In this document: one piece after another, positions 1-8,481 of the stretch
Layout of the letters: every line of letters starts with the position of its first letter
Numbering within the stretch: position 1 is the first letter of the stretch
From: Conidiobolus incongruus B7586
Taxonomy: Eukaryota > Entomophthoromycota > Entomophthoromycetes > Entomophthorales > Conidiobolaceae
Direction: 5' to 3'
Length of the DNA: 10,149 nucleotides
Assembly: GCA_000697335.1 (NCBI GenBank)
Contig: JNEM01016242.1
Coordinates: forward strand, 1 to 10,149
Notes under the pieces: model-generated
What the model was told of the DNA's origin: nothing
The model's database searches: none
What the model saw: only the letters and a program-made list of their open reading frames with translations
Translations under genes and position numbers: made by a program

Positions 1-11
1 AGTTATTAAGA

Positions 12-881
12 ATGATGAATTACAACGAAGAGGAGGAAATATATCTATTGATCTCTGGATATTATAAAACAATAACGGTTGAAAACAACATTTTAAAAGT
101 AATTGATGGTCATTATTCTAATGGCCCTAAGTTAAAAAATATATTCATAAACGGAAATAACATATTAGGACATAAGGGTCAATTTGTTATATTTAAAAAT
201 GGTGTACTGACTTTTTCTGATAATTTGGAACATCTTGACTCTTTAATTATTCTGGAGGAATTAGCCGAAGGACTCTTTAGACTCAAGCATATGGAAGGAT
301 ATTTAGATAAAAACCTTTTAACATGCAATATTGATGAATCGGCGATATTTCAATTTGTGGAAATAGATAGAATGCTAATGAATGAAGAAATACAAGGAGT
401 TAAAAAATTCGTACCATCCAATACAAGTCAACAGATGTACATCTCTGCCGAGGGTATTGATCTTATTGAAAGCGATACACCTTTTAAGTTATTTCCTCTT
501 GGACGATTATATGAATTTGTTGTCATTTCTGATGTTGGTGAACTCTGGTTTTGTGAAGATGGTGTAGATGATATTGAAAGATTTCAATTTAAAAAGATAA
601 ATGATAAAATTTATATATATTCCGAAGAGTATGGCTATTTAGCATTTAAGAAAGATGCAAGCGATTTCGAAATAGCTGTGTTCACTAAAGATATACCAGA
701 TTTTCCTATTTTCCTTATCCCAACTGAGCACAAAAGTATATATAAACTTGGTTGTGATCGAAAATACTTAAGTATATTTCCACTTACTGCGTGGTCAAGT
801 ACGAAGATGGTTGAAAATATTGAAGATGCTGATTATTTTCAATTTATTTTGATGGATAAAACTGCATATTATATTGACTAA
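12..881 (+). CDS. hypothetical protein with triplicated FQF motif, possibly beta-trefoil-like (289 aa)
   Basis: I do not recognise this protein. It is an uninterrupted 289-codon frame ending in TAA at 879-881, with tandem ATGs at 12 and 15, both with A at -3. The 11 bases upstream carry no in-frame stop, so the true start or an upstream exon may lie outside the window. No signal peptide or membrane segment is visible; the N-terminus is acidic (EEEE at residues 6-9), suggesting a cytosolic protein. There are three Cys (105, 181, 248). Repeats are visible: FQF at residues 113-115, 191-193 and 276-278, each preceded by acidic residues and followed by a short x-x-[D/N] turn, plus 'GYL/KYL' phrases near 96-98, 208-210 and 251-253. 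Repeats of about 40 residues with such phrases recall beta-trefoil proteins (fascin, ricin-B type); this fold is inference only. Gln is coded by CAA/CAG. At about 30% G+C with CpGs present, it has escaped the decay seen in the neighbouring repeats. Confidence 0.85.
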   Translation: MMNYNEEEEIYLLISGYYKTITVENNILKVIDGHYSNGPKLKNIFINGNNILGHKGQFVIFKNGVLTFSDNLEHLDSLIILEELAEGLFRLKHMEGYLDKNLLTCNIDESAIFQFVEIDRMLMNEEIQGVKKFVPSNTSQQMYISAEGIDLIESDTPFKLFPLGRLYEFVVISDVGELWFCEDGVDDIERFQFKKINDKIYIYSEEYGYLAFKKDASDFEIAVFTKDIPDFPIFLIPTEHKSIYKLGCDRKYLSIFPLTAWSSTKMVENIEDADYFQFILMDKTAYYID

Positions 882-1009
882 ATATGATTTCAATGATATT
901 AAAGTCTATTAATATTCTCAATTTTTCATTTAAAAAAACTGAATCAAAAATTATCTAATGATCTAAAACCAAGTTATGAAAAAAGTCCTAATAATAATCA
1001 ATATTATTA
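882..1009. other. 3' flank of the gene, no feature recognised
   Basis: AT-rich DNA directly downstream of the stop codon. It holds no open frame of note and no match that I can see to the two transposon families. An AATAAA at 1017-1022 could serve as a polyadenylation signal, but such hexamers are common by chance in DNA of this composition. Confidence 0.4.
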
Positions 1010-1490
1010 TTTACGAAATAAAAAAAGGCATATTTAATATTTTCGAATTTTTTAACCTTTTTAAAAGTTTAGAAGCGTGGAATTTAAATATATTAAATAA
1101 AAAAATCCATTAATTAATAAATAAATATATACCTAACTATAATTATTTTTTTATGATTTGAAAATCTAAAGTCTAATTTTAACATAATTAAACTAAAAAG
1201 TGATTATCAATAGTTTATTATTATGACATTATTATTTTTTAAATATAAACCTTGAGAAATCCTTCAAACTTTACAAATAACTAATAGAAATGATGCCTTA
1301 TCAAGAACTATAGATTATTTACTGGATATGTGACTTTAAAGCTATAAAACTAGCTATCCAATATTTATCAAAATTTATTAATCTGGTTTTATTTACTTTA
1401 CTCCAATTTTTCAAAAACTAAAAAATTATAATAAAAACCTTGGGCTGTATTAATATAAAAGTTATCAAAGTATTTTAAAAATATATAAAT
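1010..1490 (+). mobile_element. old, diverged mariner fragment (5' part)
   Basis: The stretch about 1160-1400 aligns base for base, with scattered differences, to the 5' part of the better preserved mariner copy 1 (about 7330-7540). Shared landmarks are a block ending in 'agtttattatt' (about 1210-1225 against 7380-7393) and a block ending in 'aactatcca' (about 1345-1360 against 7520-7530). In frame it gives residues resembling the mariner N-terminal region just after the start (LQ..., then ...LSK/LSR..., then a Tyr/Cys stretch). The limits before 1130 and after 1400 are soft. It keeps two CpGs (1044, 1076) and is more diverged from the two other mariner copies than they are from each other, so it is older or from another subfamily. 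It is cut on the right by the Tc1-like end at 1492, which follows a TA (1490-1491). Confidence 0.5.
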
Positions 1491-1491
1491 A

Positions 1492-1715
1492 TATTAGCCT
1501 ATAAAAATAGGTCAAAAAATTAAAATCATTTTTGATTTATTAATAATTGAATTAATTCTAATTTAAATCAACTTATATTTAACTATAAAGTTATATATTT
1601 TTTCAATAGAATATAAATAGTTAAAGTTAATCATTGATTGATATATTAAAACTAAAAGTGTAATCAAGTTAAGTTATAAATTTCCAAATTTTAATCATAA
1701 TAAGAAAATCAAAAC
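1492..1715 (+). mobile_element. left terminal repeat of a Tc1-like element (copy E), truncated
   Basis: Begins after a TA dinucleotide with tattagcctataaaaata, the C-to-T decayed form of the family end cactagcctataaaaata seen in other copies. It then follows the roughly 214-bp terminal repeat of copies A-C, down to the inner direct repeat 'aagttaagttataaattt' (about 1667-1684). No transposase body or right terminal repeat follows before 2240. Either the element was deleted internally or the assembly is broken, and the Tn5 mosaic end at 2241 makes the second reading plausible. Its end sequence is closest to that of copy D at 8582. Confidence 0.6.
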
Positions 1716-2240
1716 TTAATATATCTAACTTTAATTTTTCTAACACTATGAAATTAATAGAATATATAGTCAATTAATTAATTAATTAAATTAAGCGAAA
1801 TTAATATTATTATAGTTATCTAATCAAACTCCTAATGGTTATTTAAATTATTTATTAAAAAGAAAAATTTATATATTTTTTTATTTAATAATAAAGATAT
1901 TGAATTAAATTTAGACTAAATTACTAATATAGATATTTTATATAAACTATTTTATTATTTTTGAGCTATTTAATGATTGAAATTATAATATAACAAGGGT
2001 ATTATATTTTGGGAAAAAAAATTTTAATTTGATTTATTATTTCATAATATTAAACTATCTTGGTATTAATTTTTTATTAATATTATATAACTATCTTATA
2101 TTAATAAATAATATATATCTTTAAAGTATTACTCACTTGTTATACTATTAAATTAAACTAAAATAATAATTATATATTCCAAAAATATATCTCAGATTAT
2201 TGTATTTATTAAAGTTAATAGCACTTTTTATTTTTATATA
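1716..2240. other. AT-rich DNA, nothing recognised
   Basis: About 525 bp with no sustained open frame and no clear match to the mariner or Tc1-like copies elsewhere in the window. The last CpG of the whole window lies here (1796-1797). It may be the decayed interior of copy E, but I cannot align it to the transposase of copies A-C. Confidence 0.5.
1772..1789. repeat. (AATT)n microsatellite
   Basis: Four and a half tandem AATT units. Low-complexity sequence with no sign of function. Confidence 0.8.
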
Positions 2241-2259
2241 AGATGTGTATAAGAGACAG
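2241..2259 (+). other. Tn5 mosaic end (Nextera transposase adapter), probable artefact
   Basis: The 19 bases AGATGTGTATAAGAGACAG match exactly the mosaic end recognised by hyperactive Tn5 transposase in Nextera-type library kits. This sequence is an engineered hybrid of the IS50 ends, not a natural genomic motif, and it stands out as a G-rich island in AT-rich DNA. No further adapter sequence flanks it on either side, so it looks like a partly trimmed adapter carried into the assembly. The sequences left and right of it may not be neighbours in the genome. Confidence 0.95.
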
Positions 2260-2700
2260 ACCTAATATATATGATAATATATCAATAATTTATTAGTTCT
2301 TAAAGTTTAAATAAACTTTGATTATATTTGCATATTATATAATTATATTCTATATCTTATAGCTTTTTTATTAAATTTATCTTTATATTATATTGATATC
2401 ATTATTATTTTATTTATAATAATTATAATCTTTTAATAAATAATAATTAACAACTTTAATACAAATATTATATCTTGTTTAAAATCTATTTATTAATTGA
2501 TAAATTTAATTGAAATAAAAATTAACTTTATTTTGTTACAAAATTTTAGAATAAATTAAAATAAAGCTATAAAAAGTATTTTTAATATATTTATTATCAA
2601 AAATCATTATAATTATAATATTTAACTGATTTTAACCAATATTATTATAATTTCTATTGAGAATTAAGTGATAAATATTTAGAATGCAAATTTTAAAATA
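2260..2700. other. AT-rich DNA, nothing recognised
   Basis: About 440 bp between the adapter sequence and the left end of mariner copy 1. There is no open frame and no match to the other repeats by eye. A small inverted repeat (aaagttta, two bases, taaacttt) at about 2300-2317 is within chance for this composition. It ends in the TA (2699-2700) that serves as target site of mariner copy 1. Confidence 0.5.
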
Positions 2701-2821
2701 TTACCTTGAATTTAAAATAATAGGAAATTTTTTAATTTCTGTTTTGTCAAATATATTATTAGTTTGAAATTAATAAATATATACAAAGTTAATAGGAAAT
2801 AATATATTTTTAATATATATA

Positions 2822-3035
2822 CACTAACCCACAAAAGTAAGTTATAAAATCAAAATTACTTATATATTTACTTATATCTTAAATAATTCTTAATCAAATA
2901 AATTTTAACTAAAATATATAATTTACCTATATTAATTAACTATAACTAATTATATTTGATTATATTTTATTAACTATTGGTTAATATACCAAAATATAAA
3001 ATTTAAACAAGGTGAGTTATAAATTTATAAGTTTA
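2822..3035 (+). repeat. left terminal inverted repeat of Tc1-A with two direct repeats (IR/DR)
   Basis: About 214 bp shared with the left ends of copies B and C and, inverted, with the right end of B (6945-7157). It carries an outer copy gtaagttataaa (2837-2848) and an inner copy gtgagttataaa (3012-3023), one mismatch apart and 175 bp from each other. This is the layout of IR/DR Tc1-like elements such as Sleeping Beauty, where transposase binds both sites. Confidence 0.65.
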
Positions 3036-3202
3036 TATATTAAAGGGATATAAATAATAAAACTTATATTTATTTTTTTTTCTCTTGTTATATTATATAT
3101 ATTATAAAACTATTAAGATAATATTTTAAATTTAATATTATAATACTTAAATCTCTCTCTAAAATAGTTCACTTATATATTAATTAACTTGTTTATAAAA
3201 TT

Positions 3203-4157
3203 AAATCAACTTGTGAGATTGTTATAATTACTAGTGTTAGCTAATTTACTATTATTAGGGTTATTAAGAATAATGTTAAAAAACCACCTAAACTAAAACT
3301 TATATATGTTAAAATTATTAATAAATATGATAAAAAGTATATTTATAAATTAATTGATATAAGTAAATGTGATATTACTATAAAAGTATAATAAAAATTA
3401 TAAGACAATATAAGAATATTAGTTAATAATAATACTATTATATATATATTTTATATTAGAATAGATATTACTTATATTTTAAAAAAACATCATTAACTAA
3501 AAAAATCTTATTATAAAGTTAAGTGGGAGTTTAAATATTAATACTAAAGTTAAACTAAAACTAACTAAAGTAAAATTATTTAGTTTAATAAAACAAAGAT
3601 ATATTTTAATAGACTTAATAAATAAGCTAGATATTTCAAAAAAGATAAAAACTATTTTATAACTATTATATTATTATAACCTAAAAATACAATGTTAGGT
3701 TAATTATAGTTTAAAGATATATATTATCTTTAGATATAAGATATTTTTATAAGGTTGATAAGGGAATTAATACTGAGATATACTAAAGTATTCTAAACAA
3801 TAAATTAAAAAAAACTATTAAGTGATATAAATTAAATAAATTAAATATTATTTTCTAACAAGATAATGCCACTTGTTATATTACAAATTCTATTATTAAA
3901 TAGCTTAAAAATAATAAAATAAGTATTATAAAATAGTTTCCTTAATCTCTTAATTTTAACCTAATTAAATATCTTTAAGATAAATTAAAAAAATTAATTA
4001 AAATTTTCCCTCTAGCAAAAAATTTAAATTAACTTTATAAGTATATTTAAAAAGCTTAGAATAATATTAATCCTATTTAATATAAAAAGCTAGTTAACTT
4101 TATACCTTATAAACTTAAAAAAGTTCAAAAAGCATAAGATAGATATATTAAATATCA
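3203..4157 (+). pseudogene. decayed Tc1-like (DD34E) transposase, copy A
   Basis: The frame begins to be recognisable at 3203 with a helix-turn-helix of paired-domain type (KSTCEI... then ITSVS, stop, FTIIRVIKN). The first catalytic region, WSDETK in the ancestor, reads stop-F-N-K-T-K at 3581-3595: Trp to TAG, Asp to Asn (AAT 3587-3589), Glu to Lys. The second catalytic Asp is kept in a QDNAT motif (GAT 3862-3864). The last catalytic Glu, in an NPIEYLWD-type motif, is Lys (AAA 3967-3969). Spacing is 34 residues, so DD34E, the Tc1 type. The many stops are TAA/TAG at Gln or Trp sites. The C-terminal end resembles KKVQKA.DRYIKY; copies B and C stop at the next codon, whereas this copy reads CAA there. 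It cannot make active enzyme. Confidence 0.85.
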
Positions 4158-4257
4158 ATTATTCTATTAATACTAAAACCTATAAATTTAAAACTTATTT
4201 TAGGTATATTTTTAGTTTTAATATATCAATGAATAATGTATTAAATTTAACTATATA

Positions 4258-4468
4258 TATTAACCTTTAAAAATAAGTCATAAAATAAAAATCACTTATA
4301 TATTTACTTATAACTTAAATAATTCTTAACTAAATTAATTTAAATTAAAGTATATAATTAAAGTATATTACTTGATTATAATAGGCTATATTTAATTATA
4401 TTTAATATATTATTGGTTAATTTATTAAAACTTAAAATTTAAATAAGGTGAGTTTAAAATTTGTAAAT
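4258..4468 (+). repeat. left terminal inverted repeat of Tc1-B
   Basis: Matches the left terminal repeat of copy A with scattered transitions. The outer direct repeat is ataagtcataaa (4273-4284) and the inner one gtgagtttaaa (4448-4458). Confidence 0.65.
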
Positions 4469-4525
4469 TTAACAGTTAAAAGGATATATAAAACAAAAAT
4501 TATTTAAATCTTTTTTTAATTAAAT

Positions 4526-4548
4526 TATATATATATATATATATATAT
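4526..4548. repeat. (TA)n microsatellite in Tc1-B
   Basis: Uninterrupted TA run in the leader between the left terminal repeat and the transposase of copy B. Copies A and C have only short TA-rich stretches at the matching place, so it expanded after the copies separated. Confidence 0.75.
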
Positions 4549-5621
4549 TAATAGTATTATTGGAAATTATTATTTTAAATAATATTAATATTAAAATACT
4601 TAAATCCATCTTTAATAAGATTTACTTATATATTAATCTATAATAAAGATAAATCAACTTATAAGATTAATAAAATTACTAGTGTTAACTAGTTTATTTT
4701 AATTAGGGTTGTTAAAAATTATAATAAAGATATATCTAAATTTAAATTTAAGTGTATTAAGATTATAAATAAATATGATAGAAGGTATATTTATAGGTTA
4801 ATTAATATAGGTAAATATAATACTATTATAAAAGTATAGTAAAAATTACAAGACTATGAAAAAATATAAGTTAGTACTAATATTATTATATATATTTTAC
4901 ATTATAATGGATATTACTTATATTTTAAGAAAAAACACCCTTAACTAAAAAAATCCTATTGTAAAGCTAAGTAAGAGTTTAAATGTCACTATTAAAATTA
5001 AACTAAAATTAATTAAAATAAAGTTATTTAGTCTAATAAAACAAAAATATACTTTAGTAAATTTAATAAAAAGGTTAAATATTTTATAAAAGACAAAGAA
5101 TTACTTTATAACTATTATGTTATTTTAATATTAAAATATAATGATGGGTTAATTATAGTTTAGGGATAAATGTTATCTTTTATTATAAGATATCTTTATA
5201 AAATTGATAAGGGAATTAATATTTAGATGTATTAAAATATTTTAAATAATAAATTAAAAAAAACTATTGAATAATATAGATTAAATAAATCAGATGTTAT
5301 TTTCTAACAAGATAATACTTTTTGCTATATTATTATTTCTATTACCAAATAGTTTAAAAATAATAAAATAATAGTTATAAAGTATTTTCTTTAATCTTTT
5401 ATCTTTAATCTACTTAAATATCTTTAGGATTAGTTAAAAAAAGCAATTAAAGCTTTCCCACCAACAAAAAATTTAAATAAGCTTTAAGAATATATTTAAA
5501 AAGTTTAAAACAAAATCAATCTTTTTTATTACTTTGTAATTTAAATAATGGGAATTTTTTGCAATTGAAAAAAATAAACATTGTAATATATAAAAAGTAA
5601 AAATAAATATATATTATAAAA

Positions 5622-6680
5622 TTAATAATTTCTTTTATTTATAATAACTTTTTGATATACTTTTAGTAATAATCTAACACCTAAAAAAATAATTCTTTTT
5701 ATTAAATATTGAAATTTGATATTTTACAAATTTATTAAATTTTCTTGCAAAAATCTTCTTTCCTATAAGCTAGTTTTTTAATTACTTAAAAAAATTATAA
5801 TTGCATAGGTTATAATCTAGGGAATATATTAGTTATGATAGTTCTTTCTAGTTATTTTTAATTAAAAAGTTTTTTATAATTTTATATTTATTTATTTTAT
5901 ATTTATCATGCAAAAAATAGGTTTTTTTAAATTATATTAAGAATACCAATTAGAAATAGTTTTATTTAAAAAAGTAATATAAAATTTACTATTAATTGAT
6001 TTTCCTTTAGAAACTAAATAAGAATAGCATATGCTATAATAATCTATAATAACAATCAACATTTGCTTATCAATAAAGTATTTATTTAAAGGAATTTGTG
6101 GAGAGGGTTGATTTAGCTTAATTTAAAACTTTGATTTATATTTTGGTCAAGGATTATACAAAGGAATCAAAAATTCATTAATTATAATAATTTATTATAA
6201 AAGCCTTGATTTCTAGCTATACCTTAGTAAGTTTTGTTTAGTAATTGCTACTCTAGCTTTTTTTTAAACTTTAGTTAAATTATAAGGTACCTATTTTACA
6301 TTTTTATTAATTAATTTTAATTTAAACTTTAATATATATAAAATACTTATGTGACTAATAATAAAGTGTTTTGATAATTCTCTAGCTGAAATAAAATGAT
6401 GTTTTTCAATATATTTTTTTATTTTATTAATAATTAGAAGAGTAACAGTTAAAATTAATCTTTTAGATTTTAGCAGGTTTTAAGTAGTTTCTTTCCTAGC
6501 CTTAAAATAATTTACCTAGCAATAAATTGTTAATTTAGATAATTCTTTATTATTAAAAGCTGCTTGTAAATTTTAAATGATTTTAAAGGGTTTATGGTTA
6601 AGTTTTACTAATACTAAAATAAAAGACTTTTGATGGTTATTATTTGGTTTAAGTATAATTAAATTAAACAATTAATTTTA
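5622..6680 (-). pseudogene. decayed mariner (DD34D) transposase, copy 2
   Basis: Reads right to left and ends at TAA (complement of 5622-5624) after ...NKRNY, as in copy 1. The first catalytic region is IIIN-E with Asp turned to Asn but Glu kept. The second catalytic Asp is kept in an LHD-K motif, and the third is Asn in a CNYN motif. Other landmarks are LSKHF and LINKNVK-stop-VPYNLTK in the N-terminal half and INQPSP/IPLNKYF-like text in the middle, all aligned with copy 1. Stops are mostly TAA/TAG at Gln/Trp sites. The start is uncertain. Not functional. Confidence 0.8.
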
Positions 6681-6710
6681 AAAAATTATTTTTTAATCAA
6701 AAAAGTTATA

Positions 6711-6729
6711 ATATATATATATATATATA
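6711..6729. repeat. (AT)n microsatellite in mariner copy 2
   Basis: AT run near the 5' end of mariner copy 2. The matching site in mariner copy 1 is where Tc1-A inserted (around 2811-2821 and 7291-7300), showing a TA-rich preferred target. Confidence 0.75.
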
Positions 6730-6944
6730 GAGTTTAAAAATATTTATTTTCCTATTTGTTTTGTCTATATTTTTTTATTTGAAACTAATAATATGTTTGA
6801 AAAATCAGAAATTAAAAAATTTCTCATTTTTTTGATTCTATAGTAATAATATAAAAAGTTAATTAACTTTATACCTTATAAACTTAAGTAAGTTAAAAAA
6901 GCAAAAAGTAAATATATTAAGTTTTAATTTTCTTTCTATAGCTA

Positions 6945-7157
6945 AAACACACAAATTTATAACTTATCTTAGGTAAAATTTAAATTTTAATATATCCTTT
7001 AAAAGTTAATATAATTAGATTGAATATATTTAATTATAATTAAATAATATAAGGTTATTATATGTTTTAATTTAAATTAATTTGATTAAGTATTAACAGA
7101 GTTATTGATTATAATATATATAATTATAATTTTATAAGTTATATTTATAGGCTAGTG
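6945..7157 (-). repeat. right terminal inverted repeat of Tc1-B
   Basis: Its reverse complement follows the left terminal repeat of copies A and C from atacactagcc through tacttaatcaaattaattt to the inner repeat ataagttataaattt. It includes the outer direct repeat (reverse of about 7131-7140) and the inner one (about 6955-6967). Confidence 0.75.
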
Positions 7158-7159
7158 TA

Positions 7160-7290
7160 TAATATATTATAAGTAAAAAATATATATTAATTATATAATT
7201 CAATATAAATTTATTTAAATTAAAATTTATTAAGATATTAATAAAAATAATTATATTTTTAGTTTTATAACATTTTTTTATAAGCTAGTA
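7160..7290 (-). repeat. outer part of the right terminal inverted repeat of Tc1-A
   Basis: Read inwards from 7290 it begins tactagcttataaaa and follows the family terminal repeat for about 100 bp or more. It abuts the resumption of mariner copy 1 on the right and the right end of Tc1-B on the left. Its inner part is at about 4175-4257, on the other side of Tc1-B. Confidence 0.65.
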
Positions 7291-7339
7291 TATATATAAT
7301 AATTTTTTTGATTAAAGAATTAATTTTTTAAAATTGGTT

Positions 7340-8385
7340 GTTTAATTTAATCATATTTAAATCAAATAGTAATCATCAAAAGTTTATTATTTTATTATTA
7401 ATATAATTAAACCATAGGTCTTTTAAAATTATTTAAAATTTATAAATAACTTTTATTAATAAAATATTATCTAAATTAAAAATTTATTGCTAAGTAAATT
7501 ATTTTAAAGCTAAAAGTAAAACTATCCAAAACCTACCAAAATCTAAAAGATTAACTTTAACTATCATTCTTTTAAATATTAATAAAGTGAAAAAATATAT
7601 TGAAAAATATCTTTTTATTTTAGTAAGAGAATTATCTAAGCACTTTAATATTAAACTTAAAAGTATTTAATATAGATTAAAATTTAAACTCAAATTAATA
7701 AATAAAAATATAAAATAGGTACTTTATAATTTAACTAAAGCTTAGAAAAAAGTTATAATAGTGTTTGCTAAACAAAACTTAATAAAATATTACTAGAAGC
7801 CTAAACTTTTATAGTAAATAATTACAATTGATAAATCTTAGATTTTGATATATAATTTTTTACCAAAACACAAATCAAGATGTTTGATTAAACTAAACCA
7901 ACCCCCTCTACAAATCCCTTTAATTAAATATTTTGTTGATAAGTAAATGTTAATTATTATAATATATTATAATAAAATATACTACTTTTATCTATTTCTT
8001 GAAGGAAAATCAATTAATAATAAATTTATTTTACTTTTATAAATAAAATTACTTTTATTATTGGTCTTAATATAATTTGAAAAAACTTATTATTTTGGAT
8101 AATAATTGTAAAAAATATAAATCTAAAGCTGTAAAAAACTTTCTAATTAAAAATAACTAGAAAAAACTACCATACCTAGTATATTTTTTAGATTATAACA
8201 TATGTGATTATAATTGCTTTAGGTAATTAAAAAACTAGCTTACAGGAAAGAAAATTTTTATAGGAAAATTTAATTGGTTTGTGAAATATTAAATTTCAGT
8301 CTTTAATAAAAAGCACTATTTTTTATATATTAGATCTTAGCTAAAAATATAGCAAAAAGTTATTAATAATAAAAATAACTATTAA
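7340..8385 (+). pseudogene. decayed mariner (DD34D) transposase, copy 1
   Basis: A cut-and-paste transposase remnant acting, when whole, on TA target sites. The frame is broken by many stops, mostly TAA/TAG where relatives have Gln or Trp. Landmarks: first catalytic region ITID-K-S at 7821-7838 with the Asp kept (GAT 7830-7832), the next Glu turned to Lys and Trp to TAG. The second catalytic Asp, in the LHDN-type motif, is AAT at 8101-8103. The third, in the CDYN motif, is kept (GAT 8206-8208). Spacing between second and third is 34 residues, the DD34D mark of mariner; a stretch like ELPHPVYSPD precedes the third. The frame ends ...NNKNNY and TAA at 8383-8385, matching the end of copy 2. The start is not determined. 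About 345 residues, normal for the family. Confidence 0.8.
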
Positions 8386-8481
8386 ATTTATTTTATTTAT
8401 TTATTTTTATATACCATATATTAAAATATTTATTTATTTTTAATTGCAAAAAATTCCTATTAATATAAGTATAGAGTAATA

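Larger units (their letters stand above)
5529..6846 (-). mobile_element. mariner copy 2 (innermost), inserted in Tc1-B
   Basis: Continuous 1,318-bp element in reverse orientation, flanked by TA at 5527-5528 and 6847-6848. The left edge reads ttactttgtaatttaaataa and the right edge, read inwards, ttactatagaatcaaaaaaa; these are imperfect inverted repeats of about 35 bp or more. Removing the element and one TA restores the Tc1-B sequence to match copy A (tcctatttaatataaaaag). Its reverse complement aligns along its whole length with mariner copy 1, including the last bases before each end (aattgcaaaaaattcc...). RIP-decayed. Confidence 0.9.
4651..6927 (+). pseudogene. decayed Tc1-like (DD34E) transposase, copy B, interrupted
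   Basis: Same protein as copy A, recognisable from the helix-turn-helix (KSTYKI... ITSVN, about 4651-4700). The first catalytic region reads stop-S-N-K-T-K, keeping the Ser that copy A lost; Asp and Glu are Asn and Lys. The QDN Asp is kept near 5310 and the final Glu is Lys near 5415. The conserved Trp codon of copy C (9754-9756) is TAG here (5350-5352). The frame is cut after about 5526 by mariner copy 2 and resumes at 6849 with the C-terminal motif (KLVNFIPYKLK-type). It stops at TAA 6925-6927, the same place as copy C. Not functional. Confidence 0.8.
4258..7157 (+). mobile_element. Tc1-like element copy B, inside Tc1-A and split by mariner copy 2
   Basis: The left end (4258, tattaacctttaaaaataag, a decayed cactaacc... 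end) follows TA at 4256-4257. The right end ...taggctagtg stops at 7157, followed by TA (7158-7159). Left terminal repeat is about 4258-4468 and right one about 6945-7157; read inwards the right one matches the left ends of copies A and C over its whole length. The parts 4258-5528 and 6849-7157 total about 1.58 kb. Copy B lies in the right terminal repeat of copy A, a relative of its own. RIP-decayed throughout. Confidence 0.8.
2822..7290 (+). mobile_element. Tc1-like element copy A, inserted in mariner copy 1 and split by copy B
   Basis: The left part runs 2822-4257 and the right part about 7160-7290. It is flanked by TA (2820-2821 and 7291-7292). Its left end, cactaaccc..., pairs with the right end ...aagctagta, read inwards as tactagctt. 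The right terminal repeat starts near 4175, breaks at 4257 and continues at about 7160; when joined it follows the reverse complement of the left terminal repeat (2822-3035). Summed length is about 1.57 kb, equal to copy B without its own insert. The break point is where copy B entered, at a TA. All parts are RIP-decayed. Confidence 0.75.
2701..8479 (+). mobile_element. mariner copy 1 (outermost), split by a 4.5-kb nested insertion
   Basis: The left part runs 2701-2821 and the right part resumes at about 7291, ending at 8479. The left end (ttaccttgaatttaaaat...) is an imperfect inverted repeat of the right ends of both mariner copies (ttactttgtaatttaaat... in copy 2, read inwards). TA dinucleotides flank it at 2699-2700 and 8480-8481, as expected for the Tc1/mariner superfamily. 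Without the insert the element is about 1.31 kb, normal for mariner. The join is confirmed by mariner copy 2, which has the left-end sequence, a TA microsatellite and the transposase start in one piece. The insertion fell in that TA-rich microsatellite. The element is RIP-decayed, with a broken transposase. Confidence 0.85.

Noticed and set aside
382-567. A 61-codon open frame on the + strand in another frame of the 289-aa gene
   Set aside because: It lies wholly within the larger gene, has no recognisable motif, and its composition is that of an out-of-frame reading.
2241-2259. A natural IS50/Tn5 insertion end
   Set aside because: The sequence is the engineered mosaic end, not either natural IS50 end, and no transposon gene lies next to it.
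2302-2317. Short inverted repeat as a possible terminator or regulatory hairpin
   Set aside because: Eight-base arms of A/T-rich sequence are expected by chance at this composition, and there is no adjacent gene.
2822-7157. Tc1-A and Tc1-B as a simple tandem duplication of a 1.43-kb unit
   Set aside because: The right terminal repeat of A is split and its outer part is found at 7160-7290 after the right end of B, with TA at each junction, which fits insertion of B into A and not tandem duplication.
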